This document shows, piece by piece, positions 1 to 10,844 of a DNA stretch of 18,858 nucleotides. A model generated the notes under the pieces. It saw only the letters and a program-made list of their open reading frames with translations. It did no database searches and was not told the DNA's origin. The stretch spans positions 1 to 18,858 of the forward strand of contig NW_022205122.1 in the NCBI RefSeq assembly GCF_008831285.2, given 5' to 3'. The position numbers and the translations under genes were made by a program. Position 1 is the first letter of the stretch, and each line of letters opens with the position of its first letter. The stretch comes from Nymphaea colorata (lineage: Eukaryota; Streptophyta; Magnoliopsida; Nymphaeales; Nymphaeaceae).

Positions 1-82
1 GGATATAACAATAAGTCAAGTACATTCAATAAAGTATGCGTCATCATATGAATCACTTAAATCTGACTCGTATAGGTACGAC
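1..82 (-). repeat. Inverted A-B block, partial (unit 1)
   Basis: This is the distal part of the inverted pair, reading as a class A monomer on the minus strand (gattcatatgatgacgcata and attgaatgtacttgac in reverse complement). Its fold-back partner lies outside the window. It carries two or more substitutions relative to the other copies. Confidence 0.85.
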
Positions 83-240
83 TATATTCCACGATCTAAA
101 GGATTGAAATTACAAGTTCGTATCAATACAAGTGTGATTTAAGTGATTTAAATGATCACACATACTTAATTGAATGTGCTTAACTTATTGTTACATCCAT
201 GTTGCTCGATTAAGTGAACTGAAATCACAAGTTGTATGAA

Positions 241-290
241 ACAAATGGTTGAAGTCACAAGTTTATATGGATACAAATGGTTGAAGTCAC
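241..290. other. Deletion junction in HOR unit 1 with an 18-bp direct repeat
   Basis: After gttgtatgaa of monomer B1 the sequence continues in C2. The 18-mer acaaatggttgaagtcac occurs at 241-258 and again at 273-290, a 32-bp period, whereas canonical units contain it once. About 640 bp of the reference unit (rest of B1 through D1) is missing. Confidence 0.82.
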
Positions 291-1516
291 TATATTTGTA
301 CACGTGTAGTTAGTCCGATGAGTTGAATTTGTTGTTACATCTATAGGGAACGTTCTAAAGGATTGAAATCACATGTTCGTACGAATACAAGTGAGATTAA
401 GTGATTCATATAACATCTGCATACTTAATTGAATGTGTTTAACTTGTTGTTACGTCTATAATAAATGATTTAGTAGATTGAAATCACAAGTTTGTGCGAA
501 AATGAATGAGATTCGAGTGATTCATTTGGTGTCTGTAGTTAACCTATTGTGTTTCACTTGTTATTACATCTTTGATCAATGATTTAAATGATTAAAACTT
601 ACAAGTTTGTATGGATATAAAGGAGACCTATGCATTAGTTTGATCCCTTGTAGTTAGTTCAATAAGTTGAACTAGTTCTTACATCTATGGTGATCGATGT
701 AAGGAATTGAAATCACAAGTTCGTATCAATACGAGTGGATTTAAGTGATTCATTTTATCACACATACGTAATTGAATGTGCTTAACTTGTTGTTACGTCT
801 ATATTAAATGATTTAGTAGATTAAAATCATAGGTTTGTATGAAAATGAATGATATTGGAGTGATTCATTTGGTGTCTTGTAAGTAACCTAATGTGTTTCA
901 CTTGTTATTACATATATTTGATCACTTATATTAATTGAGAGATTAAGTGATTCATTTTCACTTGTTATTACATATAATTGATCACTTGTATTTAATTGAA
1001 TGTGCGTGACCATTTCTTACTTACGTATAGAATGACCTAGTGGCTTTGATACCAGAAGTTCGTTTGGAATACATATATAATGAATGATTTAAATGATTGA
1101 AATCACATGTTCATGTGGATACAAACGCGTGTAGTTAGTCCGATGAGTTGAATTTATTGTTACAACTATAGTGCACGATCTAAATGATTGAAATCACAAG
1201 TTCGTATCAATACAAGTGCGATTTAAGTGATTCAAATGATCACACATACTTAATTGAATGTGCTTAACTTGTTGTTACATCCATATTGCTAGATTAAGTG
1301 AATTCAAATCACAAGTTTGTGTGAAAATAAATGAGATTTGAGTGATTCATTTGGTGTCTTATAATTAACCTAATGTGTTTCACTCGTTATGACATCTATG
1401 ATCAACGATTTAAACGATAAAAACTCACAAGTTTATATGGATGTAAAGGAGACCTATGGATTAGTTTAGTTTGATCCCTTGTAGTTTGTTCAATAAGTTG
1501 AACATGTTGTTACATC

Positions 1517-1554
1517 TCATTCATTTGTATCCATACGCACACTAAATCACTCGT
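1517..1554 (-). repeat. Short inverted insert between C5 and A6 (unit 1)
   Basis: The C5 monomer stops after gttgttacatc. A 38-bp piece follows which in reverse complement reads acgagtgattta, then tatggatacaaatg, so it combines the starts of an A and a C monomer. It forms a small hairpin with the adjoining A6 start: aatcactcgt pairs with acgagtga(g)att across the spacer ctcaat. Confidence 0.75.
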
Positions 1555-2346
1555 CTCAATACGAGTGAGATTTAAGTGATTCATTTGATCACGCATACTT
1601 AATTGAATGTGCTTAACTTGTTGTTACGTCTATATTAAATGATTTAGTATATTGAAATCATAGGTTTGTATGGAAATGAATGAGATTTGAGTGATTCATT
1701 TGGTGTCTTGTAGGTAACCTAATATGTTTCACTTGTTATTACATATATTTGATCACATATATTTAATTGAGAGATTAAATGATTCATTTTCACTTGTTAT
1801 TACATATATTTGATCAATATATTTAATTGAGTGTGCGTAGCCATTTGTTACATACGTATAGAATGACTTAGTGGCTTGAAATAAGAAGTTCGTTTGGAAA
1901 TGAATGAGAGTCAGGTCATTAAGTTGGTCCCTTACAGTTAATCTAGTGTATTTCACTTGTTATTACATCTATAATGAATGATTTAAATGATTGAAATCGC
2001 AAGTTCATATGGATACAAATGGGATCTATGCATTACTTTGAATGCGTGTAATTAGTCCGATGAGTTGAATTTGTTGTTACATCTATAGTGAACGATCTAA
2101 AGGATTGAAATCACGCGTTCGTACCAATACAAGTGAGATTTAAATGATTCATATGATCATGCATGCTTAATTGAATGTGTTTAACTTGTTGTTACATCTA
2201 TATTAAATGATTTAGTAGATCGAAATCACAAGTTTGTATGAAAATGAATGAGATTCGAGTGATTCATTTGGTGTCTTATGGTTTACCTAATGTGTTTCAC
2301 TAGTTGTTACATTTATAATGATTCTTAATACGGATGTCCTTAACAA

Positions 2347-2594
2347 GTGATTCATTTGGTGTCATATAGTTAACCTAATGTGTTTCACTTGTAATTTAAT
2401 TGAATGTGCTTAACAAGTGAATTAGGTTAACAATAGGGCACCAAATGAATCACTCAAATCTCATTCATTTTCATGCAAGCCTGTGATTTCAATCTACTAA
2501 ATCATTTAACATGGATATAACAATAAGTCAAGTACATTCAATAAAGTATGCGTGATCATATGAATCACTTAAATCTGACTCGTATTGGTACGAC
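2347..2594 (-). repeat. Fold-back hairpin and inverted A-B pair (units 1/2)
   Basis: The left arm 2347-2392 is B-like plus-strand sequence and the right arm 2413-2453 is its reverse complement, separated by a 20-base A-like loop. Both arms contain gtgattcatttggtg, gttaacctaat and tcacttgt (34 perfect pairs in these three blocks), interrupted by a 7-bp partly matching segment and a 5-base bulge. The minus orientation continues to 2594, giving an inverted B then A monomer of about 182 bp. The strand then returns to plus with tatagtgcacgatc. Confidence 0.92.
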
Positions 2595-5500
2595 TATAGT
2601 GCACGATCTAAAGGATTGAAATTACAAGTTCGTATCAATACAAGTGCGATTTAAGTGATTCAAATGATCACACATACTTAATTGAATGTGCTTAACTTAT
2701 TGTTACATCCATGTTGCTTGATTAAGTGAACTGAAATCACAAGTTTGTATGAAAATGAATGTGATTCGAGTGATTCATTTGGTGTCTTATAGTTAACCTA
2801 ACGTGTTTCACATGTTATTACATCCATGATCAATGATTTAAATAATTAAAACTCACAAGTTTATATGGATATAAAGGAGACCTATGCATTAGTTTGATCC
2901 TTTCTAGTTTGTACGATAAGTTGAACATGTTGTTACATCTATAGTGATCGATGCACAAGTTCACATCAATACGAGTGGGATTTAAGTGATTCAATTGATC
3001 ACGCATATTTAATTGAATGTACTTAACTTGTTGTTACGTTTATATTAAATGATTTAGTAAATTCAAATCATAGGTTTATATGAAAATGAATGGGATTCGA
3101 GTGATTCATTTGGTGTCTTACAGGTAACTTAATGTGTTTCACTTGTTATTACATACATTTGATCACTTATGTTTAATCGAGAGATTATGTGATTCATTTT
3201 TACTTGTTCTTACATACATTTGATAACTTATATTTAATTGAATGTGCGTAACCATTTGTTACATACGTATAGAATGACTTAGTGGCTTGAAAAAAGAAGT
3301 CCGTTTGGAAATGAATGAGAGTCAAGTCACTATATTGGTCCTTATAGTTAATCTAATGTATTTCACTTGTTATTACATCTATAATGAATGATTTAAATGG
3401 TTGAAATCACAAGTTATATGGATACAAATGGTTGAAGTCACTATATTTGTACACGTGTAGTTAGTCCGATGAGTTGAATTTGTTGTTACATCTATAGGGA
3501 ACGTTCTAAAGGATTGAAATCACATGTTCGTACGAATACAAGTGAGATTTAAGTGATTCATATAATCATGCATACTTAATTGAATGTGTTTAACTTGTTG
3601 TTACGTCTATAATAAATGATTTAGTAGATTGAAATCACAAGTTTGTGCGAAAATGAATGAGATTCGAGTGATTCATTTGGTGTCTTGTAGTTAACCTATT
3701 GTGTTTCACTTGTTATTACATCTTTGATCAATGATTTAAATGATTAAAACTTACAAGTTTGTATGGATATAAAGGAGACCTATGCATTAGTTTGATCCCT
3801 TGTAGTTAGTTCAATAAGTTGAACTAGTTCTTACATCTATGGTGATCGATGTAAGGAATTGAAATCACAAGTTCGTATCAATACGAGTGGGATTTAAGTG
3901 ATTCATTTTATCACACATACGTAATTGAATGTGCTTAACTTGTTGTTACGTCTATATTAAATGATTTAGTAGATTAAAATCATAGGTTTGTATGAAAATG
4001 AATGATATTGGAGTGATTCATTTGGTGTCTTGTAAGTAACCTAATGTGTTTCACTTGTTATTACATATATTTGATCACTTATATTTAATTGAGAGATTAA
4101 GTGATTCATTTTCACTTGTTATTACATATAATTGATCACTTGTATTTAATTGAATGTGCGTGACCATTTCTTACTTACGTATAGAATGACCTAGTGGCTT
4201 TGATACCAGAAGTTCGTTTGGAATACATATATAATGAATGATTTAAATGATTGAAATCACATGTTCATGTGGATACAAACGCGTGTAGTTAGTCCGATGA
4301 GTTGAATTTATTGTTACAACTATAGTGCACGATCTAAATGATTGAAATCACAAGTTCGTATCAATACAAGTGCGATTTAAGTGATTCAAATGATCACACA
4401 TACTTAATTGAATGTGCTTAACTTGTTGTTACATCCATATTGCTAGATTAAGTGAATTCAAATCACAAGTTTGTGTGAAAATAAATGAGATTTGAGTGAT
4501 TCATTTGGTGTCTTATAATTAACCTAATGTGTTTCACTCGTTATGACATCTATGATCAACGATTTAAACGATAAAAACTCACAAGTTTATATGGATGTAA
4601 AGGAGACCTATGGATTAGTTTAGTTTGATCCCTTGTAGTTTGTTCAATAAGTTGAACATGTTGTTACATCTCATTCATTTGTATCCATACGCACACTAAA
4701 TCACTCGTCTCAATACGAGTGAGATTTAAGTGATTCATTTGATCACGCATACTTAATTGAATGTGCTTAACTTGTTGTTACGTCTATATTAAATGATTTA
4801 GTATATTGAAATCATAGGTTTGTATGGAAATGAATGAGATTTGAGTGATTCATTTGGTGTCTTGTAGGTAACCTAATATGTTTCACTTGTTATTACATAT
4901 ATTTGATCACATATATTTAATTGAGAGATTAAATGATTCATTTTCACTTGTTATTACATATATTTGATCAATATATTTAATTGAGTGTGCGTAGCCATTT
5001 GTTACATACGTATAGAATGACTTAGTGGCTTGAAATAAGAAGTTCGTTTGGAAATGAATGAGAGTCAGGTCATTAAGTTGGTCCCTTACAGTTAATCTAG
5101 TGTATTTCACTTGTTATTACATCTATAATGAATGATTTAAATGATTGAAATCGCAAGTTCATATGGATACAAATGGGATCTATGCATTACTTTGAATGCG
5201 TGTAATTAGTCCGATGAGTTGAATTTGTTGTTACATCTATAGTGAACGATCTAAAGGATTGAAATCACGCGTTCGTACCAATACAAGTGAGATTTAAATG
5301 ATTCATATGATCATGCATGCTTAATTGAATGTGTTTAACTTGTTGTTACATCTATATTAAATGATTTAGTAGATCGAAATCACAAGTTTGTATGAAAATG
5401 AATGAGATTCGAGTGATTCATTTGGTGTCTTATGGTTTACCTAATGTGTTTCACTAGTTGTTACATTTATAATGATTCTTAATACGGATGTCCTTAACAA

Positions 5501-5666
5501 GTGATTCATTTGGTGTCATATAGTTAACCTAATGTGTTTCACTTGTAATTTAATTGAATGTGCTTAACAAGTGAATTAGGTTAACAATAGGGCACCAAAT
5601 GAATCACTCAAATCTCATTCATTTTCATGCAAGCCTGTGATTTCAATCTACTAAATCATTTAACAT
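2513..5666. repeat. HOR unit 2 (3,154 bp, essentially full length)
   Basis: This copy is complete from the phasing sequence ggatataacaataagtc to the next occurrence at 5667. It is two bases shorter than unit 4. Both missing bases were located: one C in ggtccttat near 3340 and one T in aagttatatgg near 3414. I saw no substitution against unit 4 in the stretches I compared side by side. Confidence 0.95.
4671..4708 (-). repeat. Short inverted insert between C5 and A6 (unit 2)
   Basis: This is the same 38-bp inverted piece and small hairpin as at 1517, with no visible difference. Confidence 0.75.
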
Positions 5667-5748
5667 GGATATAACAATAAGTCAAGTACATTCAATAAAG
5701 TATGCGTGATCATATGAATCACTTAAATCTGACTCGTATTGGTACGAC
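5501..5748 (-). repeat. Fold-back hairpin and inverted A-B pair (units 2/3)
   Basis: This copy matches the one at 2347 and keeps exactly the same spacing. Arms are 5501-5546 and 5567-5607, and the inverted block runs 5567-5748. Confidence 0.92.
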
Positions 5749-8212
5749 TATAGTGCACGATCTAAAGGATTGAAATTACAAGTTCGTATCAATACAAGTG
5801 CGATTTAAGTGATTCAAATGATCACACATACTTAATTGAATGTGCTTAACTTATTGTTACATCCATGTTGCTTGATTAAGTGAACTGAAATCACAAGTTT
5901 GTATGAAAATGAATGTGATTCGAGTGATTCATTTGGTGTCTTATAGTTAACCTAACGTGTTTCACATGTTATTACATCCATGATCAATGATTTAAATAAT
6001 TAAAACTCACAAGTTTATATGGATATAAAGGAGACCTATGCATTAGTTTGATCCTTTCTAGTTTGTACGATAAGTTGAACATGTTGTTACATCTATAGTG
6101 ATCGATGCACAAGTTCACATCAATACGAGTGGGATTTAAGTGATTCAATTGATCACGCATATTTAATTGAATGTACTTAACTTGTTGTTACGTTTATATT
6201 AAATGATTTAGTAAATTCAAATCATAGGTTTATATGAAAATGAATGGGATTCGAGTGATTCATTTGGTGTCTTACAGGTAACTTAATGTGTTTCACTTGT
6301 TATTACATACATTTGATCACTTATGTTTAATCGAGAGATTATGTGATTCATTTTTACTTGTTCTTACATACATTTGATAACTTATATTTAATTGAATGTG
6401 CGTAACCATTTGTTACATACGTATAGAATGACTTAGTGGCTTGAAAAAAGAAGTCCGTTTGGAAATGAATGAGAGTCAAGTCACTATATTGGTCCCTTAT
6501 AGTTAATCTAATGTATTTCACTTGTTATTACATCTATAATGAATGATTTAAATGGTTGAAATCACAAGTTTATATGGATACAAATGGTTGAAGTCACTAT
6601 ATTTGTACACGTGTAGTTAGTCCGATGAGTTGAATTTGTTGTTACATCTATAGGGAACGTTCTAAAGGATTGAAATCACATGTTCGTACGAATACAAGTG
6701 AGATTTAAGTGATTCATATAATCATGCATACTTAATTGAATGTGTTTAACTTGTTGTTACGTCTATAATAAATGATTTAGTAGATTGAAATCACAAGTTT
6801 GTGCGAAAATGAATGAGATTCGAGTGATTCATTTGGTGTCTTGTAGTTAACCTATTGTGTTTCACTTGTTATTACATCTTTGATCAATGATTTAAATGAT
6901 TAAAACTTACAAGTTTGTATGGATATAAAGGAGACCTATGCATTAGTTTGATCCCTTGTAGTTAGTTCAATAAGTTGAACTAGTTCTTACATCTATGGTG
7001 ATCGATGTAAGGAATTGAAATCACAAGTTCGTATCAATACGAGTGGGATTTAAGTGATTCATTTTATCACACATACGTAATTGAATGTGCTTAACTTGTT
7101 GTTACGTCTATATTAAATGATTTAGTAGATTAAAATCATAGGTTTGTATGAAAATGAATGATATTGGAGTGATTCATTTGGTGTCTTGTAAGTAACCTAA
7201 TGTGTTTCACTTGTTATTACATATATTTGATCACTTATATTTAATTGAGAGATTAAGTGATTCATTTTCACTTGTTATTACATATAATTGATCACTTGTA
7301 TTTAATTGAATGTGCGTGACCATTTCTTACTATAGAATGACCTAGTGCTTGATACAGAAGTTGTTAATAATAATGATTAATGATTGAATCAATGTATACA
7401 ACGTGTATTAGTTGATTATTGTACACTATAGTGAGATCTAAATGATTGAAATCACAGTTCGTATACATGATTAAGTGATTCAATGATCACATATTAATTG
7501 AATGTGCTTAATTGTTGTTAATCATATTGTAATTAATGATTAATGTTATAATAACAATTATTGGTGCATTGAAATATAAATGATAGTTGAAATAGAATTT
7601 GGAAATGAATGAGTCAGTCATTAAGTTGGTCCTTACAGTTAATCTAGTGTATTTCACTTGTTATTACATCTATAATGAATGATTTAAATGATTGAAATCG
7701 CAAGTTCATATGGATACAAATGGATCTATGCATTACTTTGAATGCGTGTAATTAGTCCGATGAGTTGAATTTGTTGTTACATCTATAGTGAACGATCTAA
7801 AGGATTGAAATCACGCGTTCGTACCAATACAAGTGAGATTTAAATGATTCATATGATCATGCATGCTTAATTGAATGTGTTTAACTTGTTGTTACATCTA
7901 TATTAAATGATTTAGTAGATCGAAATCACAAGTTTGTATGAAAATGAATGAGATTCGAGTGATTCATTTGGTGTCTTATGGTTTACCTAATGTGTTTCAC
8001 TAGTTGTTACATTTATAATGATTCTTAATACGGATGTCCTTAACAAGTGATTCATTTGGTGTCATATAGTTAACCTAATGTGTTTCACTTGTAATTTAAT
8101 TGAATGTGCTTAACAAGTGAATTAGGTTAACAATAGGGCACCAAATGAATCACTCAAATCTCATTCATTTTCATGCAAGCCTGTGATTTCAATCTACTAA
8201 ATCATTTAACAT
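5667..8212. repeat. HOR unit 3 (2,546 bp, with degraded patch)
   Basis: The first 1,664 bp (5667-7330) have exactly the length of the same stretch in unit 4, so there is no net indel. A degraded patch at about 7331-7637 then replaces roughly 900 bp covering D2 to D3 of the reference unit, for a net loss of about 610 bp. From about 7640 to the end the copy is again close to canonical apart from a one-base gap at about 7722. Confidence 0.92.
7331..7637. other. Degraded, deletion-rich patch in HOR unit 3
   Basis: The sequence follows the D2-C4-A5 order of the reference unit but with a base missing every few positions, for example tagtgcttgatacagaag for tagtggctttgataccagaag. It then jumps from A5 to D3, skipping B5, C5, A6, B6 and X3. 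Differences are mostly deletions rather than substitutions, and the flanks are perfect. This pattern fits uncorrected long-read sequence left in a consensus better than natural decay. Confidence 0.75.
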
Positions 8213-8294
8213 GGATATAACAATAAGTCAAGTACATTCAATAAAGTATGCGTGATCATATGAATCACTTAAATCTGACTCGTATTGGTACGAC
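8047..8294 (-). repeat. Fold-back hairpin and inverted A-B pair (units 3/4)
   Basis: Arms are 8047-8092 and 8113-8153, and the inverted block runs 8113-8294. The copy is intact even though the unit upstream contains a degraded patch. Confidence 0.92.
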
Positions 8295-8653
8295 TATAGT
8301 GCACGATCTAAAGGATTGAAATTACAAGTTCGTATCAATACAAGTGCGATTTAAGTGATTCAAATGATCACACATACTTAATTGAATGTGCTTAACTTAT
8401 TGTTACATCCATGTTGCTTGATTAAGTGAACTGAAATCACAAGTTTGTATGAAAATGAATGTGATTCGAGTGATTCATTTGGTGTCTTATAGTTAACCTA
8501 ACGTGTTTCACATGTTATTACATCCATGATCAATGATTTAAATAATTAAAACTCACAAGTTTATATGGATATAAAGGAGACCTATGCATTAGTTTGATCC
8601 TTTCTAGTTTGTACGATAAGTTGAACATGTTGTTACATCTATAGTGATCGATG
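8295..8653 (+). repeat. Post-inversion A1-B1-C1 trimer in the reference unit
   Basis: A 19-bp tail of a C monomer (tatagtgcacgatctaaag) follows the inverted block directly and leads into A1, B1 and C1. A1 resembles A5 most closely: both share the atypical end catcca..ttgct.gattaagtga, and the C tail matches the end of C4. The segment is thus a copy of the C4-A5-B5-C5 part of an eight-monomer block. C1 is cut short at its junction with A2, where about 14 bp including gaattgaaat are missing. Equivalent segments lie in the other units. Confidence 0.85.
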
Positions 8654-9328
8654 CACAAGTTCACATCAATACGAGTGGGATTTAAGTGATTCAATTGATC
8701 ACGCATATTTAATTGAATGTACTTAACTTGTTGTTACGTTTATATTAAATGATTTAGTAAATTCAAATCATAGGTTTATATGAAAATGAATGGGATTCGA
8801 GTGATTCATTTGGTGTCTTACAGGTAACTTAATGTGTTTCACTTGTTATTACATACATTTGATCACTTATGTTTAATCGAGAGATTATGTGATTCATTTT
8901 TACTTGTTCTTACATACATTTGATAACTTATATTTAATTGAATGTGCGTAACCATTTGTTACATACGTATAGAATGACTTAGTGGCTTGAAAAAAGAAGT
9001 CCGTTTGGAAATGAATGAGAGTCAAGTCACTATATTGGTCCCTTATAGTTAATCTAATGTATTTCACTTGTTATTACATCTATAATGAATGATTTAAATG
9101 GTTGAAATCACAAGTTTATATGGATACAAATGGTTGAAGTCACTATATTTGTACACGTGTAGTTAGTCCGATGAGTTGAATTTGTTGTTACATCTATAGG
9201 GAACGTTCTAAAGGATTGAAATCACATGTTCGTACGAATACAAGTGAGATTTAAGTGATTCATATAATCATGCATACTTAATTGAATGTGTTTAACTTGT
9301 TGTTACGTCTATAATAAATGATTTAGTA

Positions 9329-9443
9329 GATTGAAATCACAAGTTTGTGCGAAAATGAATGAGATTCGAGTGATTCATTTGGTGTCTTGTAGTTAACCTA
9401 TTGTGTTTCACTTGTTATTACATCTTTGATCAATGATTTAAAT
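9329..9443 (+). repeat. Type monomer, class B (B3)
   Basis: This 115-bp example of class B starts gattgaaatcacaagtttg and continues with aaaatgaatgagattcgag, gtgattcatttggtgtc, a GTTAAC-containing segment, and ttcacttgttattac. It ends in tgatcaatgatttaaat. The start and end boxes match those of class A, while the middle differs strongly. Confidence 0.88.
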
Positions 9444-9558
9444 GATTAAAACTTACAAGTTTGTATGGATATAAAGGAGACCTATGCATTAGTTTGATCC
9501 CTTGTAGTTAGTTCAATAAGTTGAACTAGTTCTTACATCTATGGTGATCGATGTAAGG
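9444..9558 (+). repeat. Type monomer, class C (C3)
   Basis: This 115-bp example of class C starts gattaaaacttacaagtttg and continues with ggatataaaggagacc, tatgcattagtttgatccc, ttcaataagttgaac and ttcttacatc. It ends gtgatcgatgtaag. Other C copies read ggatacaaatgg with gttagtccgatgag in the middle, so class C has at least two subtypes. Confidence 0.85.
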
Positions 9559-10041
9559 AATTGAAATCACAAGTTCGTATCAATACGAGTGGGATTTAAG
9601 TGATTCATTTTATCACACATACGTAATTGAATGTGCTTAACTTGTTGTTACGTCTATATTAAATGATTTAGTAGATTAAAATCATAGGTTTGTATGAAAA
9701 TGAATGATATTGGAGTGATTCATTTGGTGTCTTGTAAGTAACCTAATGTGTTTCACTTGTTATTACATATATTTGATCACTTATATTTAATTGAGAGATT
9801 AAGTGATTCATTTTCACTTGTTATTACATATAATTGATCACTTGTATTTAATTGAATGTGCGTGACCATTTCTTACTTACGTATAGAATGACCTAGTGGC
9901 TTTGATACCAGAAGTTCGTTTGGAATACATATATAATGAATGATTTAAATGATTGAAATCACATGTTCATGTGGATACAAACGCGTGTAGTTAGTCCGAT
10001 GAGTTGAATTTATTGTTACAACTATAGTGCACGATCTAAAT

Positions 10042-10156
10042 GATTGAAATCACAAGTTCGTATCAATACAAGTGCGATTTAAGTGATTCAAATGATCACA
10101 CATACTTAATTGAATGTGCTTAACTTGTTGTTACATCCATATTGCTAGATTAAGTG
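10042..10156 (+). repeat. Type monomer, class A (A5)
   Basis: This 115-bp example of class A has the start box gattgaaatcacaagttcg, then aagtgcgatttaagtgattc, then ttaattgaatgtgcttaac and ttgttgttac. The 7-mer acaagtt near the start and its exact reverse complement aacttgt near the end lie 70 bp apart. They share a centre with an inner pair, gtgat and atcac, around a 7-bp spacer. Confidence 0.88.
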
Positions 10157-10372
10157 AATTCAAATCACAAGTTTGTGTGAAAATAAATGAGATTTGAGTG
10201 ATTCATTTGGTGTCTTATAATTAACCTAATGTGTTTCACTCGTTATGACATCTATGATCAACGATTTAAACGATAAAAACTCACAAGTTTATATGGATGT
10301 AAAGGAGACCTATGGATTAGTTTAGTTTGATCCCTTGTAGTTTGTTCAATAAGTTGAACATGTTGTTACATC

Positions 10373-10410
10373 TCATTCATTTGTATCCATACGCACACTA
10401 AATCACTCGT
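10373..10410 (-). repeat. Short inverted insert between C5 and A6 (unit 4)
   Basis: This is the reference copy of the 38-bp inverted piece. It replaces the end of C5 and the start box of A6 while leaving the spacing close to normal (C5 plus insert plus A6 is about 234 bp, against about 230 for two monomers). Confidence 0.75.
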
Positions 10411-10619
10411 CTCAATACGAGTGAGATTTAAGTGATTCATTTGATCACGCATACTTAATTGAATGTGCTTAACTTGTTGTTACGTCTATATTAAATGATT
10501 TAGTATATTGAAATCATAGGTTTGTATGGAAATGAATGAGATTTGAGTGATTCATTTGGTGTCTTGTAGGTAACCTAATATGTTTCACTTGTTATTACAT
10601 ATATTTGATCACATATATT

Positions 10620-10729
10620 TAATTGAGAGATTAAATGATTCATTTTCACTTGTTATTACATATATTTGATCAATATATTTAATTGAGTGTGCGTAGCCAT
10701 TTGTTACATACGTATAGAATGACTTAGTG
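10620..10729 (+). repeat. Type monomer, class X (X3), chimeric
   Basis: This segment of about 110 bp has no start box. It contains a second copy of the B ending (gattcattttcacttgttattac) followed by an A-like ending (tttaattgagtgtgcgtagcc, ttgttacatacg) and tagaatgacttagtgg. About 43 bp beginning ttcacttgttattacatat occur twice, at 10584 and 10645, with a 61-bp period. X probably arose by local duplication plus fusion of B and A ends. It always lies between a B and a D. Confidence 0.8.
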
Positions 10730-10844
10730 GCTTGAAATAAGAAGTTCGTTTGGAAATGAATGAGAGTCAGGTCATTAAGTTGGTCCCTTACAGTTAATCT
10801 AGTGTATTTCACTTGTTATTACATCTATAATGAATGATTTAAAT
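10730..10844 (+). repeat. Type monomer, class D (D3), B-like
   Basis: This monomer of about 115 bp starts gcttgaaataagaagttcg. It is followed by ggaaatgaatgagagtcag, ggtcccttacagttaatc and ttcacttgttattacatc, and ends atgaatgatttaaat. Its second half is close to class B, but the start box is altered (aagaagtt for cacaagtt). It always follows X. Confidence 0.82.

Larger units (their letters stand above)
1..2512. repeat. HOR unit 1 (2,512 bp, internally deleted)
   Basis: The first 240 bp correspond to the start of the reference unit but carry several substitutions, for example gcgtcatcat for gcgtgatcat and tatattccacg for tatagtgcacg. At about 240 the sequence jumps from the B1 monomer to the C2 monomer, losing about 640 bp. 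From about 290 to 2512 it matches unit 2 almost perfectly. The few differences I see are mostly one-base gaps in short runs (near 388, 545, 729 and 929) plus a scrambled patch at about 410-418. Confidence 0.93.
8654..9558 (+). repeat. Eight-monomer block, copy 1 (A2-B2-X1-D1-C2-A3-B3-C3)
   Basis: This is the most complete example of the level-3 repeat. Its order A-B-X-D-C-A-B-C recurs in the next block; B2 (8760) and B4 (9674) are 914 bp apart, against 8 x 115 = 920. Only A2 is shortened, by about 14 bp at its head. Confidence 0.85.
9559..10410 (+). repeat. Eight-monomer block, copy 2 (A4-B4-X2-D2-C4-A5-B5-C5)
   Basis: The monomer order is the same as in copy 1, with two truncations: D2 is about 52 bp instead of 115, and C4 is about 91 bp instead of 114. 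These explain why B4 to B6 is 832 bp rather than 914. The block ends with a 38-bp inverted piece (10373-10410). Confidence 0.83.

Noticed and set aside
1753-1956. A 67-codon minus-strand frame with a GTG start, repeated at 4907-5110, 10609-10812 and 13630-13833
   Set aside because: It lies across the X3 and D3 monomers and recurs only because the HOR recurs. It is short, has no ribosome binding or promoter context, resembles no known protein and sits in satellite DNA. The same frame is absent from units 3 and 6 because of gaps, with no sign of selection to keep it.
9169-9185. Hammerhead-ribozyme-like core, tccgatgagttgaattt in class C monomers
   Set aside because: The motif reads CCGATGAG instead of the required CTGATGAG, and no matching GAAA core with flanking stems is present nearby.
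10570-10700. TATA-like promoter elements (atatattt) in AT-rich stretches
   Set aside because: Such strings are expected by chance in sequence with about 70% AT, and there is no gene downstream.
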